Assembly (NCBI RefSeq): GCF_016860545.1
Contig: NZ_BNEB01000001.1
Span: 62,001 to 126,000, forward strand
Source of the DNA: Streptomyces asoensis
GTDB taxonomy: Bacteria; Actinomycetota; Actinomycetes; Streptomycetales; Streptomycetaceae
DNA: 64,000 nucleotides
Direction: 5' to 3'
Shown: in pieces, positions 38,600 to 48,442 of the stretch
Position numbering within the stretch: the first letter of the stretch is position 1
Layout of the letters: each line of letters opens with the position of its first letter
Position numbers and translations under genes: made by a program
The notes under the pieces: generated by a model
Database searches by the model: none
The model's input: only the letters and a program-made list of their open reading frames with translations
Told to the model about the DNA's origin: nothing

Positions 38600-40684
38600 A
38601 TGCGATCGCCGAGACTGGCCGCGCTCGAACTGCGGCGCTTCGGCCGGGGCAGACTCCCCCGGGCCGCCCTCGTCGCGCTCCTGCTGCTGCCCCTGCTGTA
38701 CGGCGCGCTGTACCTGTGGTCCTTCTGGGACCCCTACGGCCGCCTCGACCGCATCCCCGTGGCGCTCGTGAACGACGACAAGGGCGCCACCGCCGACGGC
38801 AGGAGGATCAGCGCCGGGGACGAGATCACCAAGGGCCTGCGGGACAGCGAGGTCTTCGACTGGCGCGAGGTGAGCGCCGCCGAGGCACGCGCGGGCGTGG
38901 AGGACGGCAGGTACTACCTGTCGCTGACCATGCCGGCGGACTTCAGCGCGCGGATCGCGTCCAGCGCGGGCGACTCCCCCGCGACGAGCGCGCTCCAGGT
39001 GCGCACCAACGACGCGAACAACTACATCGTCGGGCAGATCTCCCGCACCGTCTTCAGCGAGGTGCGCACGGCCGCGTCCACGAAGGCCTCGCGCTCCTTC
39101 CTCGACAAGATCTTCGTCTCCTTCTCCGACATCCACGGCGCGACCGCGAAGGCCGCCGACGGCGCCGACGACCTCACCGGCGGCATCGGGAAGGCCGAGA
39201 AGGGCTCCAAGGCCCTCGCCGACGGTCTGGGCGACGCCAAGGACGGAAGCGGCAAACTGGCCAAGGGCCTGAAGACGCTCGACAAGGGCGCCGACGACCT
39301 GGAGAAGGGCTCGCAGAAGGTCGCGGACGGCACCCAGAAGCTGGCGGACAAGGTCAACGGGGTCGCCGACACCCTGAGCCCCTTCGTAGCGAAGAACGAG
39401 AAGACCATCGGGGACACCGCCCAGCTGGTGGCCGACTCCGCGAAGGTGATCAACGACAACCTCAAGACGCTGGTCAAGGTCGCGCCGACCGCCGCCGAGG
39501 GCGCCCACACGGCCGCGGACACGCTCGCCGCCGTCCACAAGGCGCGCTGCGAGACGCCGGTGCTGCCCGACACCGCGTGCGCCGACCTGGCGAAGGCCAA
39601 GGACGCGGCGGCCGACGTGGCGAAGGTCGCCGACGACCTCAACACCCTCGTCGCCGACCAGGACGGCGACCTGAAGACGCTCCGGACGAACCTCACCGCC
39701 CTCCAGAAGCAGGCGCAGTCGCTCGCCGACGACGCCCCGCACCTCTCGGAGGACCTCGACGACGCGGTGACCGAGGTCAACGCCCTCAACACGGGCGCGG
39801 CGAAGGTCGCCAAGGGGGCCAAGAAGCTGCACACCGGGATCGGTTCGGCCAAGACGGGGTCGGTCGACCTGGACGCGGGCGTCACCGAGCTCGAGACGGG
39901 CGCGCAGGACCTCAACGGCGGCATCTTCAAGCTCTCCGACGGCTCCGGCAAGCTCGCCGACGGCCTGCACGACGGCGCCGGGAAGATCCCCGACTACGAC
40001 GCACGGCAGCGCGACGCGCGCACCGCCGTGATGGCCGACCCCGTCCAGCTCGCCTCGCACGACCTGCACAAGGCGCCGAACTACGGCACCGGCTTCGCCC
40101 CCTACTTCATCCCGCTGTCGCTGTGGGTGGGCGCGATGGTGGCGTACATGCTGATCACGCCGATGAACCGGCGCGCGCTCGCCGCCGGCGCCCCGGCGTG
40201 GCGGGTCGCGCTGGCGGGCTGGCTGCCGGTGGTCGCGATCGGAGTGCTCCAGACGACGGCCCTGATGGCCGTACTGCACTGGGCGATCGGTCTGGAGATG
40301 ACCCACGCCGCCGCGACGATGGGTTTCCTGTTCCTGGTGACGGCGTGCTTCGCGGCCCTCGTGCAGTGGCTCAACGCGCGCTTCGGGGCGGCGGGCCGGA
40401 TCCTCGTCCTCGCCCTGCTGATGCTCCAGCTGACCTCGGCGGGCGGCACCTACCCGGTGCAGACCAGTCCCGGCTTCTTCAACGCGATCCACCCCTTCCT
40501 CCCGATGAGTTACGTCGTCGAGGCGCTGCGCAGACTCATCACGGGAGGTGGCACGGGACCGGTCTGGCACGCGTGCGTGGTGCTCGCGGCGTTCACCCTG
40601 GGGGCCCTCGCGCTGACCGCCCTGTCCGCGCGCCGCCGTCAGGTGTGGACCCTGGACCGGCTGCATCCGGAGCTGAGCCTGTGA
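38600..40684 (+). CDS. YhgE/Pip-family membrane protein
   Basis: 694 residues. One N-terminal membrane helix (about 22-42), then the conserved PYGRLDRIPVALVNDDKGA and a long extracytoplasmic helical region with heptad-like GxxxLxxGLxxAxxGxxxL repeats (residues ~180-460). Five or six C-terminal helices form an ABC-2-permease-like domain. Members include the Lactococcus phage-infection protein Pip and ESX/type VII-linked YueB; the role in Streptomyces is unknown. AAGGAG at seven bases fixes ATG 38600. It is co-transcribed with the ATPase and a TetR regulator. Confidence 0.9.
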   Translation: MRSPRLAALELRRFGRGRLPRAALVALLLLPLLYGALYLWSFWDPYGRLDRIPVALVNDDKGATADGRRISAGDEITKGLRDSEVFDWREVSAAEARAGVEDGRYYLSLTMPADFSARIASSAGDSPATSALQVRTNDANNYIVGQISRTVFSEVRTAASTKASRSFLDKIFVSFSDIHGATAKAADGADDLTGGIGKAEKGSKALADGLGDAKDGSGKLAKGLKTLDKGADDLEKGSQKVADGTQKLADKVNGVADTLSPFVAKNEKTIGDTAQLVADSAKVINDNLKTLVKVAPTAAEGAHTAADTLAAVHKARCETPVLPDTACADLAKAKDAAADVAKVADDLNTLVADQDGDLKTLRTNLTALQKQAQSLADDAPHLSEDLDDAVTEVNALNTGAAKVAKGAKKLHTGIGSAKTGSVDLDAGVTELETGAQDLNGGIFKLSDGSGKLADGLHDGAGKIPDYDARQRDARTAVMADPVQLASHDLHKAPNYGTGFAPYFIPLSLWVGAMVAYMLITPMNRRALAAGAPAWRVALAGWLPVVAIGVLQTTALMAVLHWAIGLEMTHAAATMGFLFLVTACFAALVQWLNARFGAAGRILVLALLMLQLTSAGGTYPVQTSPGFFNAIHPFLPMSYVVEALRRLITGGGTGPVWHACVVLAAFTLGALALTALSARRRQVWTLDRLHPELSL

Positions 40685-40728
40685 CGATCCGGCATCCGGC
40701 GGGCGGGGTTCCTGTGACAATCGGGACC

Positions 40729-41355
40729 ATGGAAAGCAGCACCACCCCGGGCGGCCGCACCCGCCGCGAGGCCACCCGGCAGAAGCTCTACGAGGCAGCC
40801 GTCACGCTCATCGCCGAGCAGGGCTTCTCCGCCACGACAGTGGACGAGATCGCCGAGCGGGCGGGCGTCGCGAAGGGCACGGTCTACTACAACTTCGCCA
40901 GCAAGTCGGTCCTGTTCGAGGAGTTGCTGCGGCACGGCGTGGGCCTGCTCACCGCCTCGCTGCGCGAGGCGGCCGAGCGCACGGCCCGCGAGGGCGGCAG
41001 CAGGGTCGACGCGCTGGACGCGATGGTCCGCGCGGGCCTCGTCTTCATCGACCGCTACCCGTCCTTCACCCAGCTCTACGTGGCCGAGCTGTGGCGCACC
41101 AACCGGGCCTGGCAGTCCACGCTGATGGTGGTCCGGCAGGAGGCGGTGGCCGTCGTCGAGGGGGTGCTGCGCGAGGGCGTCGGGACCGGCGAGTTCAGCG
41201 AGGAGATCGACGTGCCGCTGACGGCGGCCGCGCTGGTGGGCATGGTGCTGGTCGCCGCGCTGGACTGGCAGGCCTTCCAGCCGGAGCGGTCCCTGGACGA
41301 CGTCCACGCGGCGCTCTCCCGGCTGCTCCAGGGGCGGGTCAGCGGCCGCCGTTAG
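40729..41355 (+). CDS. TetR-family transcriptional regulator
   Basis: 208 residues. The N-terminal helix-turn-helix is textbook (QKLYEAAVTLIAEQGFSATT, then VDEIAERAGVAKGTVYYNFASKS). A helical ligand-binding domain with WRTNRAWQ and VPLTAAALVGMVLVAALDWQAF completes it. In-frame GTGs at 40714 and 40681 exist, and the latter shares GTGA with the YhgE stop, so a 16-residue longer product is possible. It probably represses its own operon through the palindrome at 37416-37439; the ligand is unknown. Confidence 0.92.
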   Translation: MESSTTPGGRTRREATRQKLYEAAVTLIAEQGFSATTVDEIAERAGVAKGTVYYNFASKSVLFEELLRHGVGLLTASLREAAERTAREGGSRVDALDAMVRAGLVFIDRYPSFTQLYVAELWRTNRAWQSTLMVVRQEAVAVVEGVLREGVGTGEFSEEIDVPLTAAALVGMVLVAALDWQAFQPERSLDDVHAALSRLLQGRVSGRR

Positions 41356-41362
41356 GCACGAA

Positions 41363-41414
41363 AGCGCCGGTCCGCGGTGGCCACGTCCCCCGTGGGCCGC
41401 CTCGGACCGGCGCT
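41363..41414 (+). terminator. Terminator of the ATPase-YhgE-TetR operon
   Basis: AGCGCCGGTCCG (41363-41374) and its exact complement (41403-41414) enclose a second, imperfect inner stem (GGTGGCCACG with CGTGGGCCGCC). The remaining 41415-41736 stretch is a pyrimidine-rich, CCCC/TTTCCC-dominated gap with no gene that I can support. Confidence 0.75.
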
Positions 41415-41736
41415 CTCTCGTGCTCCCCCGTTCCCCCTTTTCCCCCGTGTCCCCCGTTTCCCTGCACTTCCCCCGTGCGGTCGTTCCCCCGGGGTGCCCC
41501 CCGCGTCTCACTCCCGCCGCAACAGCCGGCGGAAGGAGCGGATCGAGGGCCGCTCCATTCCGGCGCCCCGTGTCGCCGGTGCCGGAGCCGCGCCCCTTCT
41601 CCGTGCCACCACTCTCCCTTCCGCGCACCTCCACCCCCATCCGTGCGCGTACTCAACTCGTCCCCTAGGTACGCGTACTCAGCGCCGCGTGCTCATCCTC
41701 AGGACGCCGGACGGACGACTGGATACGATCGCGTCC

Positions 41737-42354
41737 GTGTCCGTACTCCCCCTCGTGTTCACCAGCGGCTGGGCCAGCGGCATCAACGCCTACGCGGTGG
41801 TGCTGCTCCTCGGCGTGTTCGGGGCGACCGGCCTGAGCGACGACGTCCCCGCCTCCCTCCAGCGGCCCGAGGTGATGGCCGTCGCCGGGCTGCTGTTCCT
41901 GTGCGAGGCGGTCGCCGACAAGATCCCGTACGTCGACTCGGCGTGGGACACCGTGCACACGGTCGTCCGGCCGGCGGCCGGTGCCTGGGTCGGCGCGCTG
42001 CTCGCCGGCCAGAGCGGTTCGCTCCCGGACCTCGCGGCCGGTGCGCTCGGCGGCTCGACGGCCCTGGCCAGCCATGCGGTGAAGGCCGGCACCCGCATGG
42101 CGGTCAACACCTCGCCCGAGCCGTTCAGCAACGTCGTCGTGAGTCTGGCCGAGGACCTCGGGGTCGCCGGGATCGTGACGTTCGCGATCTTCCATCCGGT
42201 CGCGGCCTCGGTCGTGGCGGGGGCGCTGCTGCTGGCCGGGGTCCTGGTCCTGTTCTTCCTCGTGTCGCGGATCCGGCGGTTCCTGCGGCGCCGGGGGCAG
42301 CGGCGCGAGGAACGCAGGCTCGGCCGGCATCCCTGGCCGCCGCCACCGGCCTGA
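41737..42354 (+). CDS. DUF4126 membrane protein
   Basis: 205 residues from GTG 41737 (MSVLPLVFTSGWASGINAYAVVLLLG), the conserved DUF4126 start. Five membrane helices are visible, with VADKIPYVDSAWDTVHTVVRP and SHAVKAGTRMAVNTSPEP as family motifs. Function unknown. No ribosome site precedes the GTG, while TACGAT (41723-41728) lies a -10 distance upstream, so the message may be leaderless. The open frame extends upstream through Pro-rich sequence that I treat as spurious. Confidence 0.85.
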   Translation: MSVLPLVFTSGWASGINAYAVVLLLGVFGATGLSDDVPASLQRPEVMAVAGLLFLCEAVADKIPYVDSAWDTVHTVVRPAAGAWVGALLAGQSGSLPDLAAGALGGSTALASHAVKAGTRMAVNTSPEPFSNVVVSLAEDLGVAGIVTFAIFHPVAASVVAGALLLAGVLVLFFLVSRIRRFLRRRGQRREERRLGRHPWPPPPA

Positions 42355-42392
42355 CCGCGTGCGCGCCGGTGGCGGCCGATAAGGTCGCGGGC

Positions 42393-43865
42393 ATGGCAGG
42401 GATTGCGGTGATCGGCGCCGGGATGGGCGCGCTGGCGGCGGCCGCCCGGCTGGCCGTGGCGGGCCACCGGGTGACGGTGTACGAACGGACGGCGACGTAC
42501 GGCGGAGCGGTGCGCCGCTTCGAACGGGACGGGTTCGGCTTCGACACCGGCCCCGCGCTGCTGCCGCTGCCCGCCGTCTACCGCGACCTCTTCGTCAAGA
42601 CCGGCAAGGAGTCGCTGGAGGACCGGGTCGAGCTGGTGCAGGTCGACCCGTGCGCCCGGCACGTCTTCGCGGACGGCACCGAGGTGGCTCTGCCGAACGC
42701 CTCACGCGCGGGCGTCGTCGCGGCGCTGGACGAGTCGCTCGGCGGGCAGGCGGGACAGCGCTGGGGCGACTTCCTGGTCCGGGCCCGGGAGGCCTGGGAC
42801 CGCACCCGGCGTCCGCTCCTGGAGGAGCCCCTGTGGCCCGACTGGTCGGTGCTGGCCGCCCGTGAGCCCTACCCGGCGGTCCCGCACAAGCGGCTGCTGC
42901 GCACCCGGGTGGCGGGCACCGTCGCCGAGATCGGCGCCTGGGAGCTGCGTGACCCCCGCCTCGCCGCGCTGGTCGAGGGGCACGCGCTCGCGTACGGCCT
43001 CGACCCGCGCGTCACCCCGGCGAGCGCGGCCGTCCTGCCCTACATGGAGCACGCCTTCGGCATGTGGTACGTGCGCGGCGGGATCCGGGAGCTGGCCCGC
43101 GCGGTGTACGAGCGGTGCGTGGCCCGCCGGGTGGAGTTCGTCTTCGGCGCCGAGGTCGTGCGGGTCCTGGAGAAGGACGGCCGGGTCGCGGGCGTGGAAC
43201 TCGCCGACGGCACGGTCCGGGAGGCCGAGTTCGTGGTCGCCCCCGGCGACGGCGTGGGACTGCCCGCGCGCGCGGACGGCGAAGTGGCCCTCCAGCGGAG
43301 CCTGCCGAGCCGGGTGACGGTGCTGCTCGCGTTGCGCGGCGGCCGGCCCGAGGGGACCGCGCACCGGACGGTGGTGCACACGCCCGACCGTGACGGCGAG
43401 TTGGCGAGCCTCTTCGGCACGGAGCCGTCGGTGCCCGCGCTGCCGACGACGACGGTGCTGCGGCCCGGCGACCCGGCCCTGGTCCCGGACTCCGCCCACG
43501 AGGCCGTCACGCTCGGTGCCGTGGTGCCCGCCGGGGCGGAGATCACCGAGGAGCGGGTGGACGCCCTGGTGTCGGTCGCCGAGCGCGCCGTTCCCGGTCT
43601 GCGCGACCGGATCCTGTGGCGTGAGGTGCGCACCCCGGCCGACATCGCGCGGGAGACCGGCGCGGCGGGCGGATCGGTTCCGGCGCCGGCGCTGGCCGCG
43701 GCCGGGGGGCGGCTGCTGCATCCGGCCAACCCGACCGCCCTGCAAGGGCTGTTCACGGTCGGCGGCTGGTCCCACCCGGGCGGTGGGCTGCCGCACGCGG
43801 GCATGTCGGGCGCGCTGGTGTCGGGACTGATCGTGGAGGGGCCGCAGTTCCGCGGCTCGCAGTGA
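42393..43865 (+). CDS. Phytoene-desaturase-like FAD-dependent oxidoreductase
   Basis: 490 residues. IAVIGAGMGALAAAARLAVAGHRVTVYER is the FAD dinucleotide-binding loop, FDTGPALLPLPAVYRDLF matches the substrate-entry region of CrtI-type desaturases, and the C-terminal GLFTVGGWSHPGGGLPHAGMSGALVS is the second FAD motif (usually GASTHPGGGVP). It probably oxidises a hydrophobic polyene or related substrate, but no carotenoid genes are nearby. Start ATG 42393 with AAGGT seven bases upstream. Confidence 0.88.
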   Translation: MAGIAVIGAGMGALAAAARLAVAGHRVTVYERTATYGGAVRRFERDGFGFDTGPALLPLPAVYRDLFVKTGKESLEDRVELVQVDPCARHVFADGTEVALPNASRAGVVAALDESLGGQAGQRWGDFLVRAREAWDRTRRPLLEEPLWPDWSVLAAREPYPAVPHKRLLRTRVAGTVAEIGAWELRDPRLAALVEGHALAYGLDPRVTPASAAVLPYMEHAFGMWYVRGGIRELARAVYERCVARRVEFVFGAEVVRVLEKDGRVAGVELADGTVREAEFVVAPGDGVGLPARADGEVALQRSLPSRVTVLLALRGGRPEGTAHRTVVHTPDRDGELASLFGTEPSVPALPTTTVLRPGDPALVPDSAHEAVTLGAVVPAGAEITEERVDALVSVAERAVPGLRDRILWREVRTPADIARETGAAGGSVPAPALAAAGGRLLHPANPTALQGLFTVGGWSHPGGGLPHAGMSGALVSGLIVEGPQFRGSQ

Positions 43866-43920
43866 ACCGCGGCGGCCCCGGCCGCATGTGGCGGGGCCTG
43901 TCCCCGGGGGGACACGACCG

Positions 43921-44931
43921 TCAGAACCGGTACTGCTCGTCGTAGCCGGTGCCCTGGTGGCCCTGCTGCTGCCCGTCGCCCTGGTACGGGTACTGCTGCT
44001 GTTCCGGCGGGAGTTCGCCGTCGGTGTTGCGCTGCTGCGGGACCCAGACGCCGCCCGCCGGGGTCTCCCCGTAGCCGCCTGCGCCGTACTGCTCCTGGCC
44101 GTAGCCCTGCTGGTCGTACTGCTGCTGGCCGTAGCCGGCGTCGTAGGAGCCGCCGCCGTAGGTCTGGGTGCCGATGTACGGGTCGGAGTAGGCGGCGTAC
44201 TGCTGCTCGCCGGTGGCGTCGTAGCCGTACTGCTGCTGGTGGTAGCCGGCGTAGGTGTCGTACCCGTAGTTCTGGTCGGCGCCCTGGGCGGCGGTGGCGT
44301 ACTGGTCCTGCGGCTGGCCCTGGCCGGTGGCCGCGGCGTAGGCGGTGTCGCTGTACACGCCGTAGGAGCCGGTTTCGTCGGGCATGGGCTGCGGCTCGTA
44401 GACGGAGGTGGTCTCGGCTGCCGAAGGGCCGGCGGCACGGCCGGCGGGCGTGAAGACGTCGTCGCGGTCGTAGTCCTCGTCCGCGAGGGCGCCCGTGTCG
44501 CCGAAGGCGCCGCCGCCCTGACCGAAGACCGGGGCGTCGGCGCCGTACCCGGCGTCGGAGCCGAAGCCGGACTCGCCCGTCTCCAGGCCGGAGACCTCCA
44601 GAGTGGGGTCCTTGCGCTCGGCCTTGCCGCGGCGGCGCTTGGTGGCGATGCCGCCGTCACCGTCCGTGTCCGCTTCCCCGCGGCGGAAGGCCCAGCCCTC
44701 GGCGAAGCCGCGGCGGAACGACAGCGTGACGTAGGTCTGGCCGACGGCGAAGGCGGCCGCGCCCAGCGCGATGACGACGACCGACGGGATCAGGACGCCG
44801 AGGACCACACCGAGGAAGCCGACGAAGGCCAGCAGCCGCCAGCGCAGCCGCGCCTTGTACTGCAACAGAACCTCGCCGAGCAGCCACAGCGCGACGAAGC
44901 CAAACGCGATGTAGAGGACCGTCCAGCCCAT
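43921..44931 (-). CDS. Two-helix membrane protein with Gln/Tyr/Gly-rich disordered tail
   Basis: 336 residues from ATG 44931 (GAGAGGGG upstream). Residues 1-75 hold two to three membrane helices (VLYIAFGFVALWLLGEVLL, LLAFVGFLGVVLGVLI, VVVIALGAAAFAVGQTYVTL). Then comes the cytoplasmic FRRGFAEGWAFRRGE patch and about 230 residues of low-complexity sequence rich in Gln, Tyr, Gly, Asp and Ala, with YGQQQYDQQGYGQEQY-type runs. This resembles prion-like or phase-separating tails. No known domain; its role is unknown. Convergent with the flavoenzyme gene and 56 bases downstream of metF. Confidence 0.8.
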   Translation of the reverse strand: MGWTVLYIAFGFVALWLLGEVLLQYKARLRWRLLAFVGFLGVVLGVLIPSVVVIALGAAAFAVGQTYVTLSFRRGFAEGWAFRRGEADTDGDGGIATKRRRGKAERKDPTLEVSGLETGESGFGSDAGYGADAPVFGQGGGAFGDTGALADEDYDRDDVFTPAGRAAGPSAAETTSVYEPQPMPDETGSYGVYSDTAYAAATGQGQPQDQYATAAQGADQNYGYDTYAGYHQQQYGYDATGEQQYAAYSDPYIGTQTYGGGSYDAGYGQQQYDQQGYGQEQYGAGGYGETPAGGVWVPQQRNTDGELPPEQQQYPYQGDGQQQGHQGTGYDEQYRF

Positions 44932-44987
44932 GTACGCCCCTCTCCCAGTGGCCGCTACGCAGTGTGTCGTATATCGGTGCGGCCGGT

Positions 44988-45920
<933 letters not shown>

Positions 45921-45980
45921 TTAGTCAGGGGTGGGCCGTCGCCCAACCGGATGCGGGACATTTGCCCGGATTGTCGACTT

Positions 45981-46001
45981 GCTGTCCATCCCTTGGACAG
46001 C
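45981..46001. terminator. Small hairpin between thiE and metF
   Basis: GCTGTCC (45981-45987) pairs with GGACAGC (45995-46001) around ATCCCTT. It lies 13 bases after the thiE stop and may be a weak terminator, or an operator for metF. Confidence 0.4.
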
Positions 46002-46013
46002 GGGAGCGGCCCG

Positions 46014-46661
46014 TCACACCGCGCTCAGCCGCTCGGCGAACTCCGCCGCCGCCGCACCCGGGTCGTCCGCGTCCGTGATCGCCCGTACGACGACGACCCG
46101 GCGGGCGCCCGCCGCGAGGACCTCGTCCAGGTTGCCCAGGTCGATACCGCCGATGGCGAACCAGGGGCGGTCGGTGCCGAGGGCGGCCGTGTGCCGGACG
46201 AGACCGAGGCCGGGGGCGGACCGGCCGGGCTTGGTCGGGGTGGGCCAGCACGGGCCGGTGCAGAAGTAGTCCACGCCCTCCTGGACGGCGGCGGCCCGAG
46301 CCTCCGCCTCCGTGTGGGTGGAGCGGCCGATCAGGACGTCCTCGCCGAGGATCGCGCGGGCCGCGGGGACCGGCAGGTCGCCCTGTCCGAGATGGAGCAC
46401 CCCGGCGGCGGCCGCGTGCGCGACGTCCGCCCGGTCGTTGACCGCGAGGAGCTTGCCGTGCCGGGCGCAGGCGTCCGCGAAGACCTGGAGGTGCTCCAGT
46501 TCCTCGGCGGCCTCCATGCCCTTGTCCCGTAGCTGGACGATGTCGACGCCGCCCGCGAGGACGGCGTCCAGGAACTGCGGCAGGTCGCCCTGGCGGGTGC
46601 GGGCGTCCGTGCAGAGGTACAGCAGGGCGCCGGCCAGCCGGGCGCGGGCGGTGTCGGGCAT
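46014..46661 (-). CDS. thiE: Thiamine-phosphate synthase
   Basis: 215 residues, TIM barrel joining HMP-PP and thiazole phosphate into thiamine phosphate. [60 protein letters not shown] and [14 protein letters not shown] are all present. Unlike the thiOSG operon it has no visible TPP riboswitch in the 76 bases before its ATG, which instead hold the terminator hairpin of the upstream gene. Confidence 0.95.
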   Translation of the reverse strand: MPDTARARLAGALLYLCTDARTRQGDLPQFLDAVLAGGVDIVQLRDKGMEAAEELEHLQVFADACARHGKLLAVNDRADVAHAAAAGVLHLGQGDLPVPAARAILGEDVLIGRSTHTEAEARAAAVQEGVDYFCTGPCWPTPTKPGRSAPGLGLVRHTAALGTDRPWFAIGGIDLGNLDEVLAAGARRVVVVRAITDADDPGAAAAEFAERLSAV

Positions 46662-46684
46662 GCGGAGGTCCCCCCCGGGGCGGT

Positions 46685-46714
46685 GGCGTACGGGAGCGCG
46701 GGCCCCCGTACGCC
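46685..46714 (-). terminator. Hairpin between the Rv2175c-like gene and thiE
   Basis: GGCGTACGGG (46685-46694) and its perfect complement (46705-46714) form a 10-bp stem, suggesting that thiE is transcribed separately from the gene upstream. Confidence 0.55.
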
Positions 46715-46737
46715 GGGTGTCGGTTCGGGTACGCGGA

Positions 46738-47103
46738 TCAGACGGCGAGCGCCTGGGCGCGGCGCTTCACCTCCGTGCCGCGGTTCTCGCTCAGGGCCTG
46801 CGCCGGCGTGCCGGGCAGGCTCGGGTCGGGGGTGAAGAGCCACTCGAGCATCTCTTCGTCCGTGAAGCCGTCGTCCCGCAGCAGGGTCAGGGTTCCGGCC
46901 AGGCCCTTGACCACCTTGTCCCCGTCGATGAAGGCGGCGGGGACGTGCAGCGCACGGTTCTCCCCCCGGCGTACGGCGATGAGCTGGCCCTCCTTGACCA
47001 GCTGCCGGACGCGGATCACGTCGACATCGAGCATCTCCGCGATGTCGGGCACGGTGAGCCAGGCGGGGACGAGAGCATCGGTCTTTGCGTCAATCTCGGT
47101 CAC
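46738..47103 (-). CDS. Rv2175c-type winged-helix DNA-binding protein
   Basis: 121 residues from GTG 47103. [33 protein letters not shown] is the helix-turn-helix; the C-terminal ~55 residues ([32 protein letters not shown]) match the Rv2175c C-terminal domain. In M. tuberculosis Rv2175c binds DNA and is a phosphorylation substrate of the adjacent PASTA-type kinase PknL. A PASTA kinase lies 4.2 kb away here, so a similar pairing is likely but inferred. The start carries acidic and Thr residues that could be phosphorylated. Confidence 0.88.
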   Translation of the reverse strand: MTEIDAKTDALVPAWLTVPDIAEMLDVDVIRVRQLVKEGQLIAVRRGENRALHVPAAFIDGDKVVKGLAGTLTLLRDDGFTDEEMLEWLFTPDPSLPGTPAQALSENRGTEVKRRAQALAV

Positions 47104-47162
47104 GGGAACAAGCCTGCCATCTGCCGCTGACAGTCGGAAGCCGGGACGGTCCGGCCAGGGGT

Positions 47163-48410
47163 TCAGGCCCCGGCGGTCGCCGCCTTCATGGGCCGCGCCG
47201 GGTCCGCGAGCAGCCGTGGCTCCATGGGGGTGCCCGCCTCGATCAGCCGCCTGCCCTGGGCGAGGTCGCGGGGGCGCCCCACGGCCAGCAGGGCGACCAG
47301 CCGGCCGGCGCGCAGCCAGCAGACCGTCCAGGCCGGGCCCGACGGGTCGCCGCGCCACAGGACCCGGTCGGCGTCGGCGTGGTGCCCCGCGTACTGGACG
47401 AAGCGGCCGAACTGCTCGGACCAGAAGTACGGGACGGGGTCGTAGACGGCCGGGGGTTCGCCGGTGGCGGCGCCGACGATGTTCGCCGCGACCGTGCGCG
47501 GGCCCTGGAGCGCGTTGTCCCAGTGGTGGACGAGGAGCCGTTCGCCGTACCGCCCCGAGGGGAAGGAGGCGCAGTCGCCGACCGCGTACACGTCGGGCAG
47601 GGAGGTCCGCAGCCGCGCGTCGGCCACGACTTCGCCGTGGGCGCCCAGCGCGATGCCGGAACCGGCCAGCCAGGCGGTCGCGGGGCGGGCGCCGATGCCG
47701 ACGACGACGGCGCCCGCGGGCACGCGTGAGCCGTCGTCCAGGACGACCGCGCCGGCTTCGACGCGCTCCACGCGCGTGTGGGTGCGCAGCGCGACGCCGT
47801 GGTCGGCGTACCAGGCGGTCATCGGGGCCGCGACCTCGGCGGGCAGCGCCCCGGCCAGCGGGCGGTCGGCGGCCTCCACGACGGTGACCTCGCAGCCGGC
47901 CTCGCGCGCGGCCGTCGCGAACTCGGCGCCGATCCAGCCGGCGCCCACGACCACGACGTCGTGCTGCCGGGTGAGGACGGGTCGCAGTCGCTCGGCGTCG
48001 TCCAGGGTGCGCAGCAGGTGCACTCCGGGCACGCCCTCGGCGCCGGGCAGCCGGACCGGTTCGGCTCCGGTGGCGAGCACGAGGACGTCGTACGGGACGG
48101 GGCCGGCCGCGGTGTCCAGCTCGTGGTCGGCGGGGCACAGGCCGTCGACCTCGCGGCCGAGCACCAGGTCGATGCCGAGGCCATCGAAGTCGACGTCGAA
48201 GGCGGAGCCCTCGGCGTTGCCGAGCAGGACGGCCTTGGACAGCGGGGGCCGGTCGTAGGGCTGGTGGGGCTCCGCGCCGATCACCGTCACCGTGCCGTCG
48301 AAGCCCTGTTCGCGCAGCGCGACGGCGGTCTGCACACCCGCCATGCCCGCTCCGACGACGACCACGCGCCGCCCGGACGGGCCGCCTTGTTCCTGCCTCT
48401 GCTCGCTCAC
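47163..48410 (-). CDS. FAD-dependent pyridine-nucleotide reductase (ferredoxin-reductase type)
   Basis: 415 residues. Two dinucleotide folds: VVVVGAGMAGVQTAVALREQGFDG for FAD and DVVVVGAGWIGAEFATAAREAGCEVTVVE for NAD(P)H; VYAVGDCASFP closes the FAD site. The DRPPLSKAVLLG motif and the C-terminal PYFWSEQFGRFVQYAG region place it with ferredoxin/rubredoxin reductases of oxygenase systems. No oxygenase or ferredoxin gene is adjacent. GTG start. Confidence 0.9.
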   Translation of the reverse strand: MSEQRQEQGGPSGRRVVVVGAGMAGVQTAVALREQGFDGTVTVIGAEPHQPYDRPPLSKAVLLGNAEGSAFDVDFDGLGIDLVLGREVDGLCPADHELDTAAGPVPYDVLVLATGAEPVRLPGAEGVPGVHLLRTLDDAERLRPVLTRQHDVVVVGAGWIGAEFATAAREAGCEVTVVEAADRPLAGALPAEVAAPMTAWYADHGVALRTHTRVERVEAGAVVLDDGSRVPAGAVVVGIGARPATAWLAGSGIALGAHGEVVADARLRTSLPDVYAVGDCASFPSGRYGERLLVHHWDNALQGPRTVAANIVGAATGEPPAVYDPVPYFWSEQFGRFVQYAGHHADADRVLWRGDPSGPAWTVCWLRAGRLVALLAVGRPRDLAQGRRLIEAGTPMEPRLLADPARPMKAATAGA

Positions 48411-48442
48411 CTGATCACCTTAGGCGGCTGACGAATCGTCAG

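Noticed and set aside
38126..40720. 864-codon minus-strand frame opposite yhgE
   Set aside because: Shadow with Arg/Asp/Gly/Val composition and no motif.
42393..43865. Part of a carotenoid cluster
   Set aside because: CrtI-like motifs are present but no phytoene synthase, cyclase or prenyl transferase gene is near.
46685..46714. TPP riboswitch before thiE
   Set aside because: No CUGAGA core or pyrophosphate arm; only a simple hairpin.
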